From Pedobacter miscanthi (GTDB lineage: Bacteria > Bacteroidota > Bacteroidia > Sphingobacteriales > Sphingobacteriaceae), in assembly GCF_003315595.1 (NCBI RefSeq), contig NZ_QNQU01000001.1, positions 124,001 through 188,000 of the forward strand: DNA of 64,000 nucleotides, given 5' to 3'. Of the stretch, positions 1-9,106 are shown one piece after another. The notes under the pieces are model-generated. The model ran no database searches. It had not been told where the DNA came from and saw only the letters and a list, made by a program, of their open reading frames with translations. The stretch's first letter is position 1; each line of letters starts with the position of its first letter. Made by a program: the position numbers and the translations under genes.

Positions 1-503
1 ACTCCTTTACTGTCTGACGCACTTTGAGTGAGCACCTTTAAACGGCTTTTTTCCTGCAGGTAGTTATAATATCTTTTTTTAACTTCGAGCGTAAGCTGGG
101 TATCGAAGTCAAGCGCTTCTAACTGGGCTACCTTGTAATTTGCTTTGGCTTTTTTTACCATAAACGGCTTTTGGAGCAAAGAGCCTACGTTAATATTGAC
201 GCCGAACTGAAATCCGTTTACGTTGTATGGGTTTACGGGATCCAAAACGGTGTTATTCTGGGGGCGATAAAAATAGGATGCATTTAAAATATCCAGATAA
301 GATACTTTGGCCATAGAAACATCGTTTTTTACCGCTTCAGAAGAAATGGTCTGGATTTTTCGTTTTACGTAATTCTGCCTGGCGAGCGCAACATATTGTT
401 CGATGTCTGCCTGGTTTACCTGGCCCAGAATGGATTCTTGCGCAAATACCGAACTGCCAACAAGCATAAATAATAAAAGGGTTATAGCTGAAATGTTTTT
501 CAT
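1..503 (-). CDS. TolC-family outer-membrane efflux protein, N-terminal part (cut by window edge)
   Basis: An open frame runs from an ATG at 503 to the window edge (about 167 residues). It begins with a Sec signal peptide ending around SSVFAQ, then helical sequence typical of TolC/OEP proteins: SxA VKND VSMAKVSYLDILNAS, the NVNGFQFGVNINVGSLLQKP strand region, and the KAKANYKVAQLEALDFDTQL helix. The family forms trimeric outer-membrane channels for efflux or polysaccharide export. It lies 33 bases downstream of the sugar transferase on the same strand, so export of the polymer made by that operon is a reasonable inference. The C-terminal half is outside the window. Confidence 0.8.
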   Translation of the reverse strand, partial: MKNISAITLLLFMLVGSSVFAQESILGQVNQADIEQYVALARQNYVKRKIQTISSEAVKNDVSMAKVSYLDILNASYFYRPQNNTVLDPVNPYNVNGFQFGVNINVGSLLQKPFMVKKAKANYKVAQLEALDFDTQLTLEVKKRYYNYLQEKSRLKVLTQSASDSKG

Positions 504-536
504 ATAATTTTTGTGTGATATTAACCGGGCAATCTG

Positions 537-1610
537 TTAAACTTCTTCTTTCTGGATTAGCGCGGGAATGGTTTTTAATATAATTTTGAAATCGAGGAAA
601 ATAGAATAATGGTTGGCATAGTAATTATCGAGCTCTTTGCGTTCGCTCTCCGACATTTCTTTCTTACCTCTTCTACTGATCTGCCACAAGCCTGTTAAAC
701 CTGCGGGGCCGTTGAAACGCGAAGACCATTTATTGGTAGTAAGCTGTTCTGCCTCGTAGAGTGGAAGCGGCCTGTTGCCTACCAGCGACATATCGCCGAT
801 AAATACATTGATCAGTTGCGGAAGTTCATCGATACTGGTTTTGCGTAATATCCTGCCCAAACGGGTAATCCTTGGGTCGTTGTTGAATTTTACAAAAGCA
901 GATTTTCCGTTTTTATTCCCTTCATTGGCATATTGGTTTAACGAAGCCATTTCGCCGATCATTTTATCGGCATCCTGGCGCATCGACCTGAATTTATAGA
1001 AATCGAATATCTTATAACCTGCACCTACACGTTTACTTTTGTAAATGATGGTGCCTTTAGATTCGAGCCTGATCATAATCCCGATCAGGACAAACAGCGG
1101 CATTAATAATAGCAGGGCTGTTCCTGAAGCGACTATATCGAATAAGCGTTTACTCAAAGGTATTTTGTAACGCTCCTGCATTTGCACGGAAAGCTCTATA
1201 ATATTTGGCTTAATTGCTTTAAACCTGATGAGGAAAGCAATCCTGGAAATAAAATCAGCGTGTGGAAAGGGATAAACGTAATAATCGTTTGCCCTCAGCT
1301 TTAATGCCTTTTTCCTCGATTCAGCATTTTCTGTTGTACCAATCAGTACAACAATGAGGTGCTTTAGTATCGGATGATCCCTGATAAATGAAACCTGGTT
1401 AAACCACTCGGGATTTTCATCCACTTCGATCAGCACCAGGTCTGGAAGGCTTAAAAAAGTTTGTTGCTGGATGTAAGATTGAAAGTCATCGATAAAAATA
1501 ACTTCTTTAGTATGCTTATCCAGGCATTCAAAAATCGCATCCCTCAATAATTTACCAAAGTAAACCGATCTTACATTGGCAACAGCAGTATCATTATTAT
1601 GGCCGTTCAT
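537..1610 (-). CDS. Polyprenyl glycosylphosphotransferase with degenerate receiver domain at N-terminus
   Basis: Residues 154-355 are a bacterial sugar transferase domain (WcaJ/PglC type): KRLFDIVASG followed by one membrane segment (about 161-181), the FYKFRSM motif, DELPQLINVFIGDMSLVGNRP and GLTGLWQISRRG. It would move a sugar-1-phosphate onto undecaprenyl phosphate at the inner membrane, the first step of exopolysaccharide repeat assembly. Residues 15-130 resemble a response-regulator receiver, but the phospho-acceptor position reads LIEVD (Glu62 instead of Asp) and the conserved KPF Lys is Tyr113 (YYVYPF). It probably cannot be phosphorylated normally. It overlaps the upstream receiver gene by one base, so the two are likely co-translated. 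Confidence 0.88.
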   Translation of the reverse strand: MNGHNNDTAVANVRSVYFGKLLRDAIFECLDKHTKEVIFIDDFQSYIQQQTFLSLPDLVLIEVDENPEWFNQVSFIRDHPILKHLIVVLIGTTENAESRKKALKLRANDYYVYPFPHADFISRIAFLIRFKAIKPNIIELSVQMQERYKIPLSKRLFDIVASGTALLLLMPLFVLIGIMIRLESKGTIIYKSKRVGAGYKIFDFYKFRSMRQDADKMIGEMASLNQYANEGNKNGKSAFVKFNNDPRITRLGRILRKTSIDELPQLINVFIGDMSLVGNRPLPLYEAEQLTTNKWSSRFNGPAGLTGLWQISRRGKKEMSESERKELDNYYANHYSIFLDFKIILKTIPALIQKEEV

Positions 1611-2014
1611 TATGCAATTAACCTGCTAATCTGGTTTTTCAAAATTGCCGGATCGAAGGGTTTTTCCATGTAACTGTCAATCCTCACCGACATATTTTTT
1701 ATTTTATCTTCCAGGTTTTCCTCTCCCGAAAGGAGCATAACCGGCGTATTGCGGTAAAAACCACTGCATTTTAAGCTTTGGATAAATACGCTTCCGTCAA
1801 AAAACGGCATCCTTAAACTCGAAATTACCAGATCAGGATCATTGCCTTCTTCGAGCCAGCTCAGCGCATCAATTCCATTGGTTTTAATGGTAAGCTTGTA
1901 TTCGGGTGCAAGGATAAAGTTCAGTAATTTGCCAAGGTCCAATCCCCCATCTACCAGAAGTATATGTTTTTTAACATATTTTTTGACGTTGTTCTTTAAA
2001 ATAAGATTTTTCAT
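1610..2014 (-). CDS. Single-domain receiver lacking the phospho-acceptor Asp
   Basis: A 134-residue CheY-like protein. The fold markers are present: HILLVDGG near 17-24, PDLVISSLRMP at 60-70, LLSGEE near 94-99 and MEKPFDP with Lys118. The phospho-acceptor position is Ser66 (ISSL instead of ILDL), and the acidic pocket is VDGG rather than VDDD. It is probably a pseudo-receiver that signals by binding. Its stop overlaps the start of the sugar transferase, which itself carries a degenerate receiver; the pair may form one regulatory unit for polysaccharide priming (inference). Confidence 0.82.
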   Translation of the reverse strand: MKNLILKNNVKKYVKKHILLVDGGLDLGKLLNFILAPEYKLTIKTNGIDALSWLEEGNDPDLVISSLRMPFFDGSVFIQSLKCSGFYRNTPVMLLSGEENLEDKIKNMSVRIDSYMEKPFDPAILKNQISRLIA

Positions 2015-2116
2015 TAACGTTAATTATGATATGGTATTCGTCATCTTCTACACATACCGGTTATTGATATATTTTTAAGATGCTGTAAAGGTCTAATTTC
2101 GCCTGCCGCGTATCAA

Positions 2117-2132
2117 TAGCCCAATAGGGCTA
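2117..2132. repeat. Small hairpin between acetyltransferase and receiver genes
   Basis: TAGCCC and GGGCTA flank an AATA loop. A second short hairpin, ACCCC/GGGGT, lies at 2191-2205. Both are in the 210-base gap after the acetyltransferase (minus strand). Neither has a strong T-run, so they are weak terminator candidates. Confidence 0.3.
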
Positions 2133-2224
2133 ATCCCTTCTGGCCGGGATTTAAAACAACAAAAGCAGTTCTTTTTGTATAGAGATATTAACCCCAATGG
2201 CGGGGTATTAAATTGATGTGTTAG

Positions 2225-2767
2225 CTACGCTCCTTCAACAGAGATGATATATTTTCTCTTTAATACGGTAGCGGTGCTGCCCACCATTACGCAGTTGTCT
2301 TCTACATCTTTGGTAATTAAAGAGCCCGCGCCAATGGTTACATTGTTTCCGATATTTACATCGCCAAGTATTACCACGCTAATGCCTATATCTACGTTAT
2401 CTCCAATCCGGGGTGCGCGGCCATAACTGCCGTTTTCTTTCATTTTTGCACTGATATTGGTAAGCTGCCTGATGTTACAGTTTTTGCCAATTACAGTATT
2501 ACTGCCAATTACTGTCCCGAAACCATACTGTATCCTCAAGCCCTTGCCAATTACAGCACTTGAGTTGATTCCGATATTCATCAACCAGCCTAAAGCAAAC
2601 TTGTAAAGCAACAGGTACCAGAAAAAAATAAACCGTAAAATTCTGTAACGATAAATTAACGAGGAGATTCGGTAAAGGAGCATGATAATCCTGGACTTAA
2701 AATTCCCTTTATTGTTCTTCCAGTCCTGAAACACATAAAGTGATTGTCCCCGGCCTTCAGAAACCAT
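2225..2767 (-). CDS. Hexapeptide-repeat O-acetyltransferase (serine acetyltransferase-like, EPS type)
   Basis: 180 residues. Residues 25-65 are helical and hydrophobic (YRILRFIFFWYLLLYKFALGW). From about 68 a left-handed beta-helix follows with repeated [IV]G hexapeptides: SAVIGKGL, GTVIGSNTVIGKNC, RIGDNVDIGISVVILGDVNIGNNVTIGAGS. This matches the CysE/WcaB-like acyltransferases of polysaccharide clusters, which use acetyl-CoA to acetylate a sugar. True serine acetyltransferases are longer at the N-terminus. Its position beside the sugar transferase supports a role in polysaccharide decoration. Confidence 0.82.
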   Translation of the reverse strand: MVSEGRGQSLYVFQDWKNNKGNFKSRIIMLLYRISSLIYRYRILRFIFFWYLLLYKFALGWLMNIGINSSAVIGKGLRIQYGFGTVIGSNTVIGKNCNIRQLTNISAKMKENGSYGRAPRIGDNVDIGISVVILGDVNIGNNVTIGAGSLITKDVEDNCVMVGSTATVLKRKYIISVEGA

Positions 2768-2850
2768 TATTATCCGTCTTTATATTCATATACATTAAGG
2801 CGCATCGAAAAAAAACCGGGCAGGCAATATCGCATGCCGATCCTTAGCCT

Positions 2851-2867
2851 TAGCTTGTACAAAGCTA
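2851..2867. promoter_or_regulatory. Inverted repeat upstream of the acetyltransferase gene
   Basis: TAGCTT - GTACA - AAGCTA is a perfect 6+6 inverted repeat in the 191-base gap between the glycosidase gene (ends 2959) and the acetyltransferase start at 2767. It could be an operator or hairpin; no regulator can be assigned. Confidence 0.25.
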
Positions 2868-2958
2868 TTGTATCCCCGTTAGGTCCAAAATAGCCCTTAA
2901 GTACCAATAAACAGGAGCAAATGCATGCCCGTGTCTTAGTGTAAATTACGGTGGTTTT

Positions 2959-4551
2959 TTATTTAGGTTGAATAAACACGGGAGTTTCTGTTACCTGAAC
3001 TTGCAGAATCCCATTTTTAGTGGTTACGGTTTTACCAGCCATTTCATCTTTGCCAATGGCGGGTGTATAAATAGTAGCCTCTTTACTCTGGCCGAGATCA
3101 AGGTCGTATGATTTTGACCTTCCAACCTGATCCGGTATGGTAAGTACAAAGGTTTTTTTTCCATTGAGCACGTACACATCAACCAACGGGTCTTTACTAA
3201 GGGTAGATTGGTAATGGTACTCTCCTATTAACCGGTTTGTCTGGAGCACATAATCGGCTGATGGCCTTTTTGAGTAATCAGGATTAACAAAACCCGAAGA
3301 GGTATATTGGGTCCAGCTGTTTACATCCACATTCTCCAACATGTAAAAAATACATTTAGATATTCCTGATCTGGCATAGAGCAAAGCTGTTCGCAGGTTC
3401 CAGTCGGCCTGTGTAACCATTGCGCTTTTATCGCCTATTTTTAAAGCTCTTTGCGGCGTATGCTCGCCTATATCGAAACCTGTTTCAGTAACCCAAACGG
3501 GGATACCGCCATTTACTGATTTTGAAAAATCTCTAAATAATGCGGCAACCTTACCCAGCTCAGAAAGCTCAGGTGCCATGCCTGCCGTAGCGTTACCATA
3601 ATTCTGAAAACCATTGTTAGAATATTGGTGGTAGTTAATCACATCAAAACAAAGATCAATCTGTCCGTTTGCTTTCATTCCTCTGTTGGTTTTGCACCAC
3701 GCCACCATTTTGCGTACAAAATCAGGATTTGGATCGGCCAGGCCGCCCATCACCACAATCATATCCGGGTCTGCTGTTTTAACCCCGATGCCTTTACCCA
3801 GGGTACCTTTATGGCCATCGTAAAACGCCGAAAGGTTGGCAGCATATTCTTCAGGCGATTGCTGGGCCAACGGGCCTTTCCACCATTTATCACGCTCATT
3901 ATCACACTCCATATAGCTGATAAGACCTAAACCTGCTTTGGGTAAATTCTGTGGATCGTCTCTCCAGCGAACAGTAGGATCTGCCAGTAATAAGCTTTTA
4001 TCAACAAGTTTGTTTGCACCATAGCGTGCTGCCAACTGAAAGCCGGCCCGAGCCTGTTTAAGATAACTTGCCGGTAAAGACCGGTCGAGACCGTAAGGCG
4101 CCGGAACATTTTCAGCATCCCTTTTACCCAGCGGATAGGTTTCCAAAAGCCAATCGGGGCAACCTTTTAAATCCAGTAATACGTATTTACCTGCCTCTTT
4201 CATTCTCCGGTAAATCTGATCATAATCCCAATCGCCCCAATGTGAAGGGCTATAGGTAAATAATCCCTCCTTATTCTCTATCCTTTGCCAATCCAGATAG
4301 TGCCTGATACCTGTAAAAGATTTTATCGTCTGAAACCTGGATTCTTCAATCTGACCGTGGTTAACATCCGAAGTAAAATTCCATTCGAAGGCATTTACTC
4401 CCAGATATTCTTTAAATGGTTCCTCACTCAATGAGGTGTTGACCACATTATTTTCAGGCCCGGTGATGATGGCTTTATGGCAGTTGGGAAAAATGACAAT
4501 GGTAGTAACAGCGGCAGCAAAAATTACTTTCGCAAAACGGCTTTTCTTCAT
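2959..4551 (-). CDS. Secreted lipoprotein glycoside hydrolase (TIM-barrel, GH39/GH5-like)
   Basis: 530 residues with an N-terminal lipoprotein signal (VIFPNC, Cys24). The body reads as a clan-A (beta/alpha)8 glycosidase: IRHYLDWQRIEN near 82-93, KYVLLDLKGCPDWL near 122-135, the likely acid/base Glu219 in ISYMECDNE, and the likely nucleophile Glu356 in PVWVTETGFD. A small beta-rich C-terminal region (about 450-530) follows. I infer a retaining glycosidase anchored in the envelope; the substrate is unknown. Its place next to polysaccharide genes suggests trimming of exopolysaccharide. The exact GH family is not certain. Confidence 0.78.
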   Translation of the reverse strand: MKKSRFAKVIFAAAVTTIVIFPNCHKAIITGPENNVVNTSLSEEPFKEYLGVNAFEWNFTSDVNHGQIEESRFQTIKSFTGIRHYLDWQRIENKEGLFTYSPSHWGDWDYDQIYRRMKEAGKYVLLDLKGCPDWLLETYPLGKRDAENVPAPYGLDRSLPASYLKQARAGFQLAARYGANKLVDKSLLLADPTVRWRDDPQNLPKAGLGLISYMECDNERDKWWKGPLAQQSPEEYAANLSAFYDGHKGTLGKGIGVKTADPDMIVVMGGLADPNPDFVRKMVAWCKTNRGMKANGQIDLCFDVINYHQYSNNGFQNYGNATAGMAPELSELGKVAALFRDFSKSVNGGIPVWVTETGFDIGEHTPQRALKIGDKSAMVTQADWNLRTALLYARSGISKCIFYMLENVDVNSWTQYTSSGFVNPDYSKRPSADYVLQTNRLIGEYHYQSTLSKDPLVDVYVLNGKKTFVLTIPDQVGRSKSYDLDLGQSKEATIYTPAIGKDEMAGKTVTTKNGILQVQVTETPVFIQPK

Positions 4552-4660
4552 GAGAATGGGATTGGACTACAAGGTAGCAATTTTATTTGCCCATTGCCTA
4601 TAAACTGCATGATGTGCAAAACTTAAGCGTTTAACAGGGCAATTTGCCCCACAAAATTGT

Positions 4661-4852
4661 TTATGCCCCTGCGCACATGATAAAAATGGTCTGTTTACTG
4701 TCTAGTAAAAATATAAATTCAGTAAACTCACCACTGATATTCTTCTTTATCATAGTAACCTTTCCGCTGGATTGGTACTCATCCATTACCTCATCACCAA
4801 TCTTAATCTTTTCCAACCTGGAAATGGGAGTATCATACGCTAATTTAATCAT
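4661..4852 (-). CDS. Small hypothetical protein (63 aa)
   Basis: Not recognised. The sequence looks like a compact beta domain (KIGDEVMDEY, SSGKVTMIKK, EFTEFIFLLDS), more protein-like than the overlapping frame on the other strand. It stands alone between the glycosidase and the NarL-type regulator, with no clear ribosome-binding site. Confidence 0.45.
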   Translation of the reverse strand: MIKLAYDTPISRLEKIKIGDEVMDEYQSSGKVTMIKKNISGEFTEFIFLLDSKQTIFIMCAGA

Positions 4853-5110
4853 ATCGGGAAACTTAAATCTTAATATTGCCAGCTAAAACCAATGCATCGC
4901 GAACTGTACAGAACAAAGCTATCTGTCTGGCAGCGTGTAAAGGGGATGACAACAAGGGGACAACAGGTTGCCGGCGTTAAAGTTTTACGCTTATTGATTA
5001 TGATCTGTTGGTACGTGTTTAAACATACCTGGATGCATGTTGCAGAGAAATAAAAGATTTTTTATGCCAAGCCGCTTAATTGGAACCGAAATAGTAACAG
5101 CGCTGGCAGA

Positions 5111-5746
5111 TTAATTGTAACTATAGTTTTTAAATTTGTTAAGAGCTTCAATCTTATTTTGGACATGAAGGCGCTTATAAATGTTTTTACAATGGTTTTT
5201 TACGGTATTCGGGCTGATAAAAAGTGTATCTGATATTTCTTTATATAACAACCCTTTACTCAGTAGCGATAGTACTTCAAGTTCGCGGTCGCTAAGGCCC
5301 AAATCAATTTTTGGCCGCGCAGGTTGTCCTCCCCGAACCAGATTAATCACTTTTCTGGCGATGTAGGGACTCATAGGCGCCCCGCCGTTATAAAGCTCTA
5401 TCAGCGCTTCGTGGATCTCGGCCGAAGTACAGCCTTTAACAATATAGCCCGATGCACCTGCCTGCAATGCACTGAAGATTTTTTCATCATTCTGGAAGCC
5501 GGTGCACATCAGGAAAAGTGTTTTACCAAGGCTTTTCCTGCTCTGCATCACTAGGTCGATCCCCGACATATTGGAAAGTTTGATATCTACTATAGCGATA
5601 TCAGGACATTCATTGGGCAACTTTTCCAATGCTTCTTCAGCTGAGGAATAAACCCCTTTAAGTTCGAAAGATTTGTTTTCTAGAATTGTACTGGCCAAAC
5701 TGTTCCGGTAAAGGCTGTGATCTTCAACAATGGAAACTGATATCAT
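5111..5746 (-). CDS. NarL/FixJ-family response regulator
   Basis: 211 residues. The receiver (1-120) has VEDH at 7-10, phospho-acceptor Asp54 (AIVDIK) and the VKG lysine near 103. The C-terminal LuxR-type helix-turn-helix (about 148-208) has LSDRELEVLSLLSKG, KEISDTLFISPNTVKNHCKNI. It is a DNA-binding transcription factor activated by phosphorylation. It is divergent from the HisKA_3-type kinase at 6117, its obvious partner. Confidence 0.92.
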   Translation of the reverse strand: MISVSIVEDHSLYRNSLASTILENKSFELKGVYSSAEEALEKLPNECPDIAIVDIKLSNMSGIDLVMQSRKSLGKTLFLMCTGFQNDEKIFSALQAGASGYIVKGCTSAEIHEALIELYNGGAPMSPYIARKVINLVRGGQPARPKIDLGLSDRELEVLSLLSKGLLYKEISDTLFISPNTVKNHCKNIYKRLHVQNKIEALNKFKNYSYN

Positions 5747-6116
5747 AAATAATGCGTTTTTTTAAGTAATATTGTCAGATGCCTGTTCCCGTCATTTCTA
5801 CATATTCCATTAACCCACCATACCGGATTTATGCCGTTGATGATCAGATGATTTTTTTGAAGGGGGAGACGATCCTATATCCTGCTTAAGCCGGACCTGA
5901 CAAACCTATAAAAAAGAATTGTTTTAGCTATGCCCTTTGATATCACGCAGTTAACACCTGCAAGAATGACGTTTCGAATTACTCAGAAATACAGAATGTA
6001 AGTGATGCAATAATACACAACTATGAAAATAACGTCTTTACACGTAAACTTTATAATACATAAAACTAACTTAGTGAATCATTTAGGGCGTTAGGCCTCT
6101 GATACCGATAAATAAT
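5747..6116. promoter_or_regulatory. Divergent intergenic region between regulator and kinase
   Basis: 370 bases separate the minus-strand response regulator and plus-strand kinase; promoters for both must lie here. It is AT-rich. I could not mark a confident promoter or operator. Confidence 0.4.
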
Positions 6117-6866
6117 ATGCAGCTGAATTTATATAATAAACCGTTCTTTTTTTCGACGTTTTTACTGGGGATTATATTTTTTTTTCTAATGGTACTGCTA
6201 CTGCGATATTATATAAAAGCCAGAAAGTATCAGAGAAAATATAAAAATCAGGCTGTTTTGATCAAGAATGAAAGGGACAGAATCAGTGGGGAACTTCACG
6301 ATGAGATTGGATCTGGTCTGACTGCAATAAAGTTATACGCAGAACATGCATCCAGGTCCAGACCAGATATCCCCGAACTTGGAGAACTGGAAGGATTGGT
6401 GAGCGAGACAGCGGTAAAAATCAGGGAAATTATATGGAGTTCGAACACAGACAGCGATAACCTGGAAAGCCTGATCTACTTTATTGATGAACAGATCAAA
6501 AAACTTTTTGAACATACCGATATTATTTTCTCCTCCGATCTTCCTGAATATATTCCCCTAATTGAACTGGAAAGCCAGAGCAGAAGGGATTGCTACCTTA
6601 TTGTTAAGGAAATTGCTCACAACATTCTCAAACATGCCAATGCAAGTACGGCAAGACTTCTCATCGAGATCGAAAAGGATCAGCTGATAGTTTCTTTAAA
6701 AGATAACGGTATCGGTTTTGATCCCGCCTTACAGAAATCTGCAGGGGTGGGAATGGATAATATCAGGGTAAGGGCAGAACGTTTGAGGGCTGGCCTGATT
6801 ATCGAAAATTACAAGGGAACCCGGGTTAGGATTAATATTCCAATGAAACATAACCTTTCCCACTAA
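6117..6866 (+). CDS. Sensor histidine kinase, HisKA_3/NarX class, one membrane segment
   Basis: 249 residues. One membrane helix (about 10-31) with almost no periplasmic part, a basic/coiled stretch, then the dimerisation box GELHDEIGSGLTAI with phospho-acceptor His61. The ATPase domain has an N-box (EIAHNILKHANAS), a G-box (DNGIGFDP) and GVGMDNIRVRAE. It lacks a classical sensor domain, so it may sense the membrane or a partner. It is paired with the divergent NarL-type regulator. Confidence 0.9.
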   Translation: MQLNLYNKPFFFSTFLLGIIFFFLMVLLLRYYIKARKYQRKYKNQAVLIKNERDRISGELHDEIGSGLTAIKLYAEHASRSRPDIPELGELEGLVSETAVKIREIIWSSNTDSDNLESLIYFIDEQIKKLFEHTDIIFSSDLPEYIPLIELESQSRRDCYLIVKEIAHNILKHANASTARLLIEIEKDQLIVSLKDNGIGFDPALQKSAGVGMDNIRVRAERLRAGLIIENYKGTRVRINIPMKHNLSH

Positions 6867-6910
6867 AAAGAGACTTTACCCGCCGGAGAAATACTTCCAA
6901 ATAAAAAACA

Positions 6911-6932
6911 CCACCTTTTATCCAAAAGGCAG
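6911..6932 (-). terminator. Hairpin with T-run on the minus strand
   Basis: CAC-ca-CCTTTT ATCC AAAAGG-ca-GTG folds into a stem with a symmetrical CA/CA internal loop. Read on the minus strand it is followed by GTTTTTT, as in an intrinsic terminator, and could end the transcript of the 84-aa gene that stops at 7146. No comparable T-run exists on the plus strand. Confidence 0.4.
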
Positions 6933-7145
6933 TGTAAAAAAATCATTCCTGATTATATGAAGGATACAAATGTAAGTTCCTTAAGGGTAGCAAAAAATAG
7001 CCCTTTTCAGCTATCTTTAACCGGTGTATGTAGCCCACCAACAGTAAAAAACTTAGATCTAAAATTCATCTTCAGACCTCAGACAGTGTTGATATCACGA
7101 TATAGTTTTAGAGGTATACAGCGGGCAAGTATGTCCATGTCCTTA

Positions 7146-7400
7146 TTATTTTCCCTGTAGCTGGGATTTCCCGGGTGAAATGCTAGAAGGAATAATGCTC
7201 CTGTTTACAACCCTGACCACATCCCAGAAATAGTTGCTGTTTTGGTCAGGACGGCCCATGATCCGAACTTCATAAGCTTTTCCCAAATAACTTGTAGAAA
7301 CCTCAAGGAAATCGTTTTCGATATCCAATGGTTTTAATGCAGGCTTAAAACGTTTTAATATTATTTTTTTGAAACTGTCAAATTCGGTATGATTAAGCAT
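7146..7400 (-). CDS. Small hypothetical protein (84 aa)
   Basis: Not recognised. An alpha/beta-looking protein with FDSFKKIILKRFKPALK, a Tyr/Val-rich strand (YEVRIMGRPDQNSNYFWDVVRVV) and a polar tail. No signal or membrane segment. It is monocistronic, with a likely terminator 210 bases downstream. Confidence 0.5.
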   Translation of the reverse strand: MLNHTEFDSFKKIILKRFKPALKPLDIENDFLEVSTSYLGKAYEVRIMGRPDQNSNYFWDVVRVVNRSIIPSSISPGKSQLQGK

Positions 7401-7952
7401 AGGTTCTTGTAGCTGGATGATTTAACTCCGAATCGTTCCAACTTTTATGCCAGTTAACCGTTTGCTAACAATTAGTTGGTCAAAAGCCGGTTTCCGTAGA
7501 TTAAAAACACTTTTTCCAAAGTCGAAATCATAAATTTAATTTTTTAAATAAAAAAATCTATGTCATAAAAACACATGATACAGCGATATAGTATCATTTA
7601 ATCTACAGACTCATGACTATTGAGCTTTAGTTTGGAAGTAATCTAACATGAGTATGGAATTCGATCTCTGATAAGTTTAAAAAGGGAATTGTTGATGCGA
7701 CATGGAGGGTTCACTTGCATGTTCTTTTCCAATTTTTGAGGTGCACCTAATTCAAATACATTTTTCTCAAAAAGTTATCTAAATCAATCAAGCGAAACGG
7801 CGCGACAGCTCAAACGCGGAACGAGCGGTCATTTTTGTGAGATGTCCGGTTGAAAAAAAGCTTTTGTATTTAAATCTTCACCTAAAACCTTTTGAATTTT
7901 AAAGATGTTCTGAAAAGGGCCACGATGATCCCAACTTTTTAAATTTTTCTTT
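7401..7952. other. Gene-free region upstream of DUF421 gene
   Basis: About 550 bases, AT-rich, with no open frame I would accept. A weak GATAC...GTATC inverted repeat lies near 7575-7593. The DUF421 promoter should be at its right end. Confidence 0.5.
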
Positions 7953-8663
7953 ATGGATGCGTTTAAAACTTTTGATTTTCACAGGATTTTCTTCGGCGAT
8001 CTGCCTTACGGTTTTCTATTGGAGATTATCTTTCGAACTTCAGTGATGTATGCCTATACAATCATTTTGCTCAGGCTCCTAGGTAAACGTAGCATGGGGC
8101 AACTTAGCACGCTCGAGCTCGCGATTATTATATGTTTCGGTTCTGCGGTAGGTGACCCGATGATGGGAAAGGATATCCCGATTATACATGGAATGGTGGT
8201 GATTACTACTGTAGCTATTCTCCAGAGCGTTGCAGAATGGATCATCAACCGCAACAAAAAACTTGAGGCATTTATGGAGGGAAGGCCGGATTGTCTGGTT
8301 AATGACGGAATGATTGTTAATGCCTCACTCAACAAAAACAATCTGAGCCATGAGGATCTCTACAGATTTCTGCGTAGTAAGGATATTGAACATTTGGGTC
8401 AGGTAAAAAATGCTTTTTTTGAAACTTCGGGATTAGTGTCAGTATGGTGTTTTCCAAAATCAGAAATCCTTCCTGGATTGGGTATAATTCCTGAGGAGTA
8501 TGTGAATGAAGATCATCTGCTGCCTGCGGGAATTGCAGTTTCCCTAGAAGGTCATTTTAGTTGTACATGTTGTGGTTATACTCAATATATGATGTTAGGC
8601 AAAAGGTTTTCGGATTGTCCTAAATGCGGTAGCAAAGAATGGATCAGGTCAGTTGAATGCTAG
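7953..8663 (+). CDS. DUF421/YetF-family membrane protein with C-terminal zinc ribbon
   Basis: 236 residues. Three hydrophobic segments lie in the first 95 residues, with the YetF hallmark ILLRLLGKRSMGQLSTLELAIIICFGSAVGDPM, then a soluble DUF421 domain (about 100-190; ACT-like fold in known YetF structures). A short tail adds four cysteines in CxxC pairs, Cys204/207 and Cys222/225 (CTCCG ... CPKCG), as in a rubredoxin-type zinc ribbon, which most YetF proteins lack. Function of the family is unknown. A second, short DUF421 protein is at 43479. Confidence 0.88.
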   Translation: MDAFKTFDFHRIFFGDLPYGFLLEIIFRTSVMYAYTIILLRLLGKRSMGQLSTLELAIIICFGSAVGDPMMGKDIPIIHGMVVITTVAILQSVAEWIINRNKKLEAFMEGRPDCLVNDGMIVNASLNKNNLSHEDLYRFLRSKDIEHLGQVKNAFFETSGLVSVWCFPKSEILPGLGIIPEEYVNEDHLLPAGIAVSLEGHFSCTCCGYTQYMMLGKRFSDCPKCGSKEWIRSVEC

Positions 8664-8821
8664 CTGTTAACGGTCTTTACTGCCAAAATTCCGGCTTAAA
8701 TATATCGCACGATCTAAACCAAAATCTTTTTACAATAAAAGGCCAGGATATTTACCAAGCCTTCTTATGATTTTTTTCATTGGCTTTGCTAACCAATATG
8801 ATACCGGATTTATAGTTGTAG

Positions 8822-9106
8822 TTATTGATACACTACCTCAAAACTTCCATACATCGCCATTTCAGCACTATGCGAAACAGTTAGTTTTAGTTTTAACTGG
8901 TCGATGAGTTCCTTTGCAAAGGAAATACTTCTATTAAGGTCCTTGATCCCGCGGATTTCGATTCCCCTTTGTAGCAATTTGAATTTAGATGGCTCAAACT
9001 TTTCGATAAATTTTTCGAGGTCTTTACTAGCTGTTGTTTTATCCATAGGTAAATATTTTTCTAAGCTCAACCACTCATCGGCTATTTTGTTTTTAATGGT
9101 GCTCAT
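8822..9106 (-). CDS. Small hypothetical protein (94 aa)
   Basis: Not recognised. Largely helical and charged (ADEWLSLEKYLPM, SKDLEKFIEKFEPSKFKLL) with a beta-rich end (LKLKLTVSHSAEMAMYGSFEVVY). Cytoplasmic by appearance. It sits alone between the DUF421 protein and the SGNH hydrolase. Confidence 0.5.
   Translation of the reverse strand: MSTIKNKIADEWLSLEKYLPMDKTTASKDLEKFIEKFEPSKFKLLQRGIEIRGIKDLNRSISFAKELIDQLKLKLTVSHSAEMAMYGSFEVVYQ

Noticed and set aside
6957..7160. 67-codon plus-strand frame
   Set aside because: Serine- and leucine-rich without any pattern; overlaps the end of the better minus-strand 84-aa gene.
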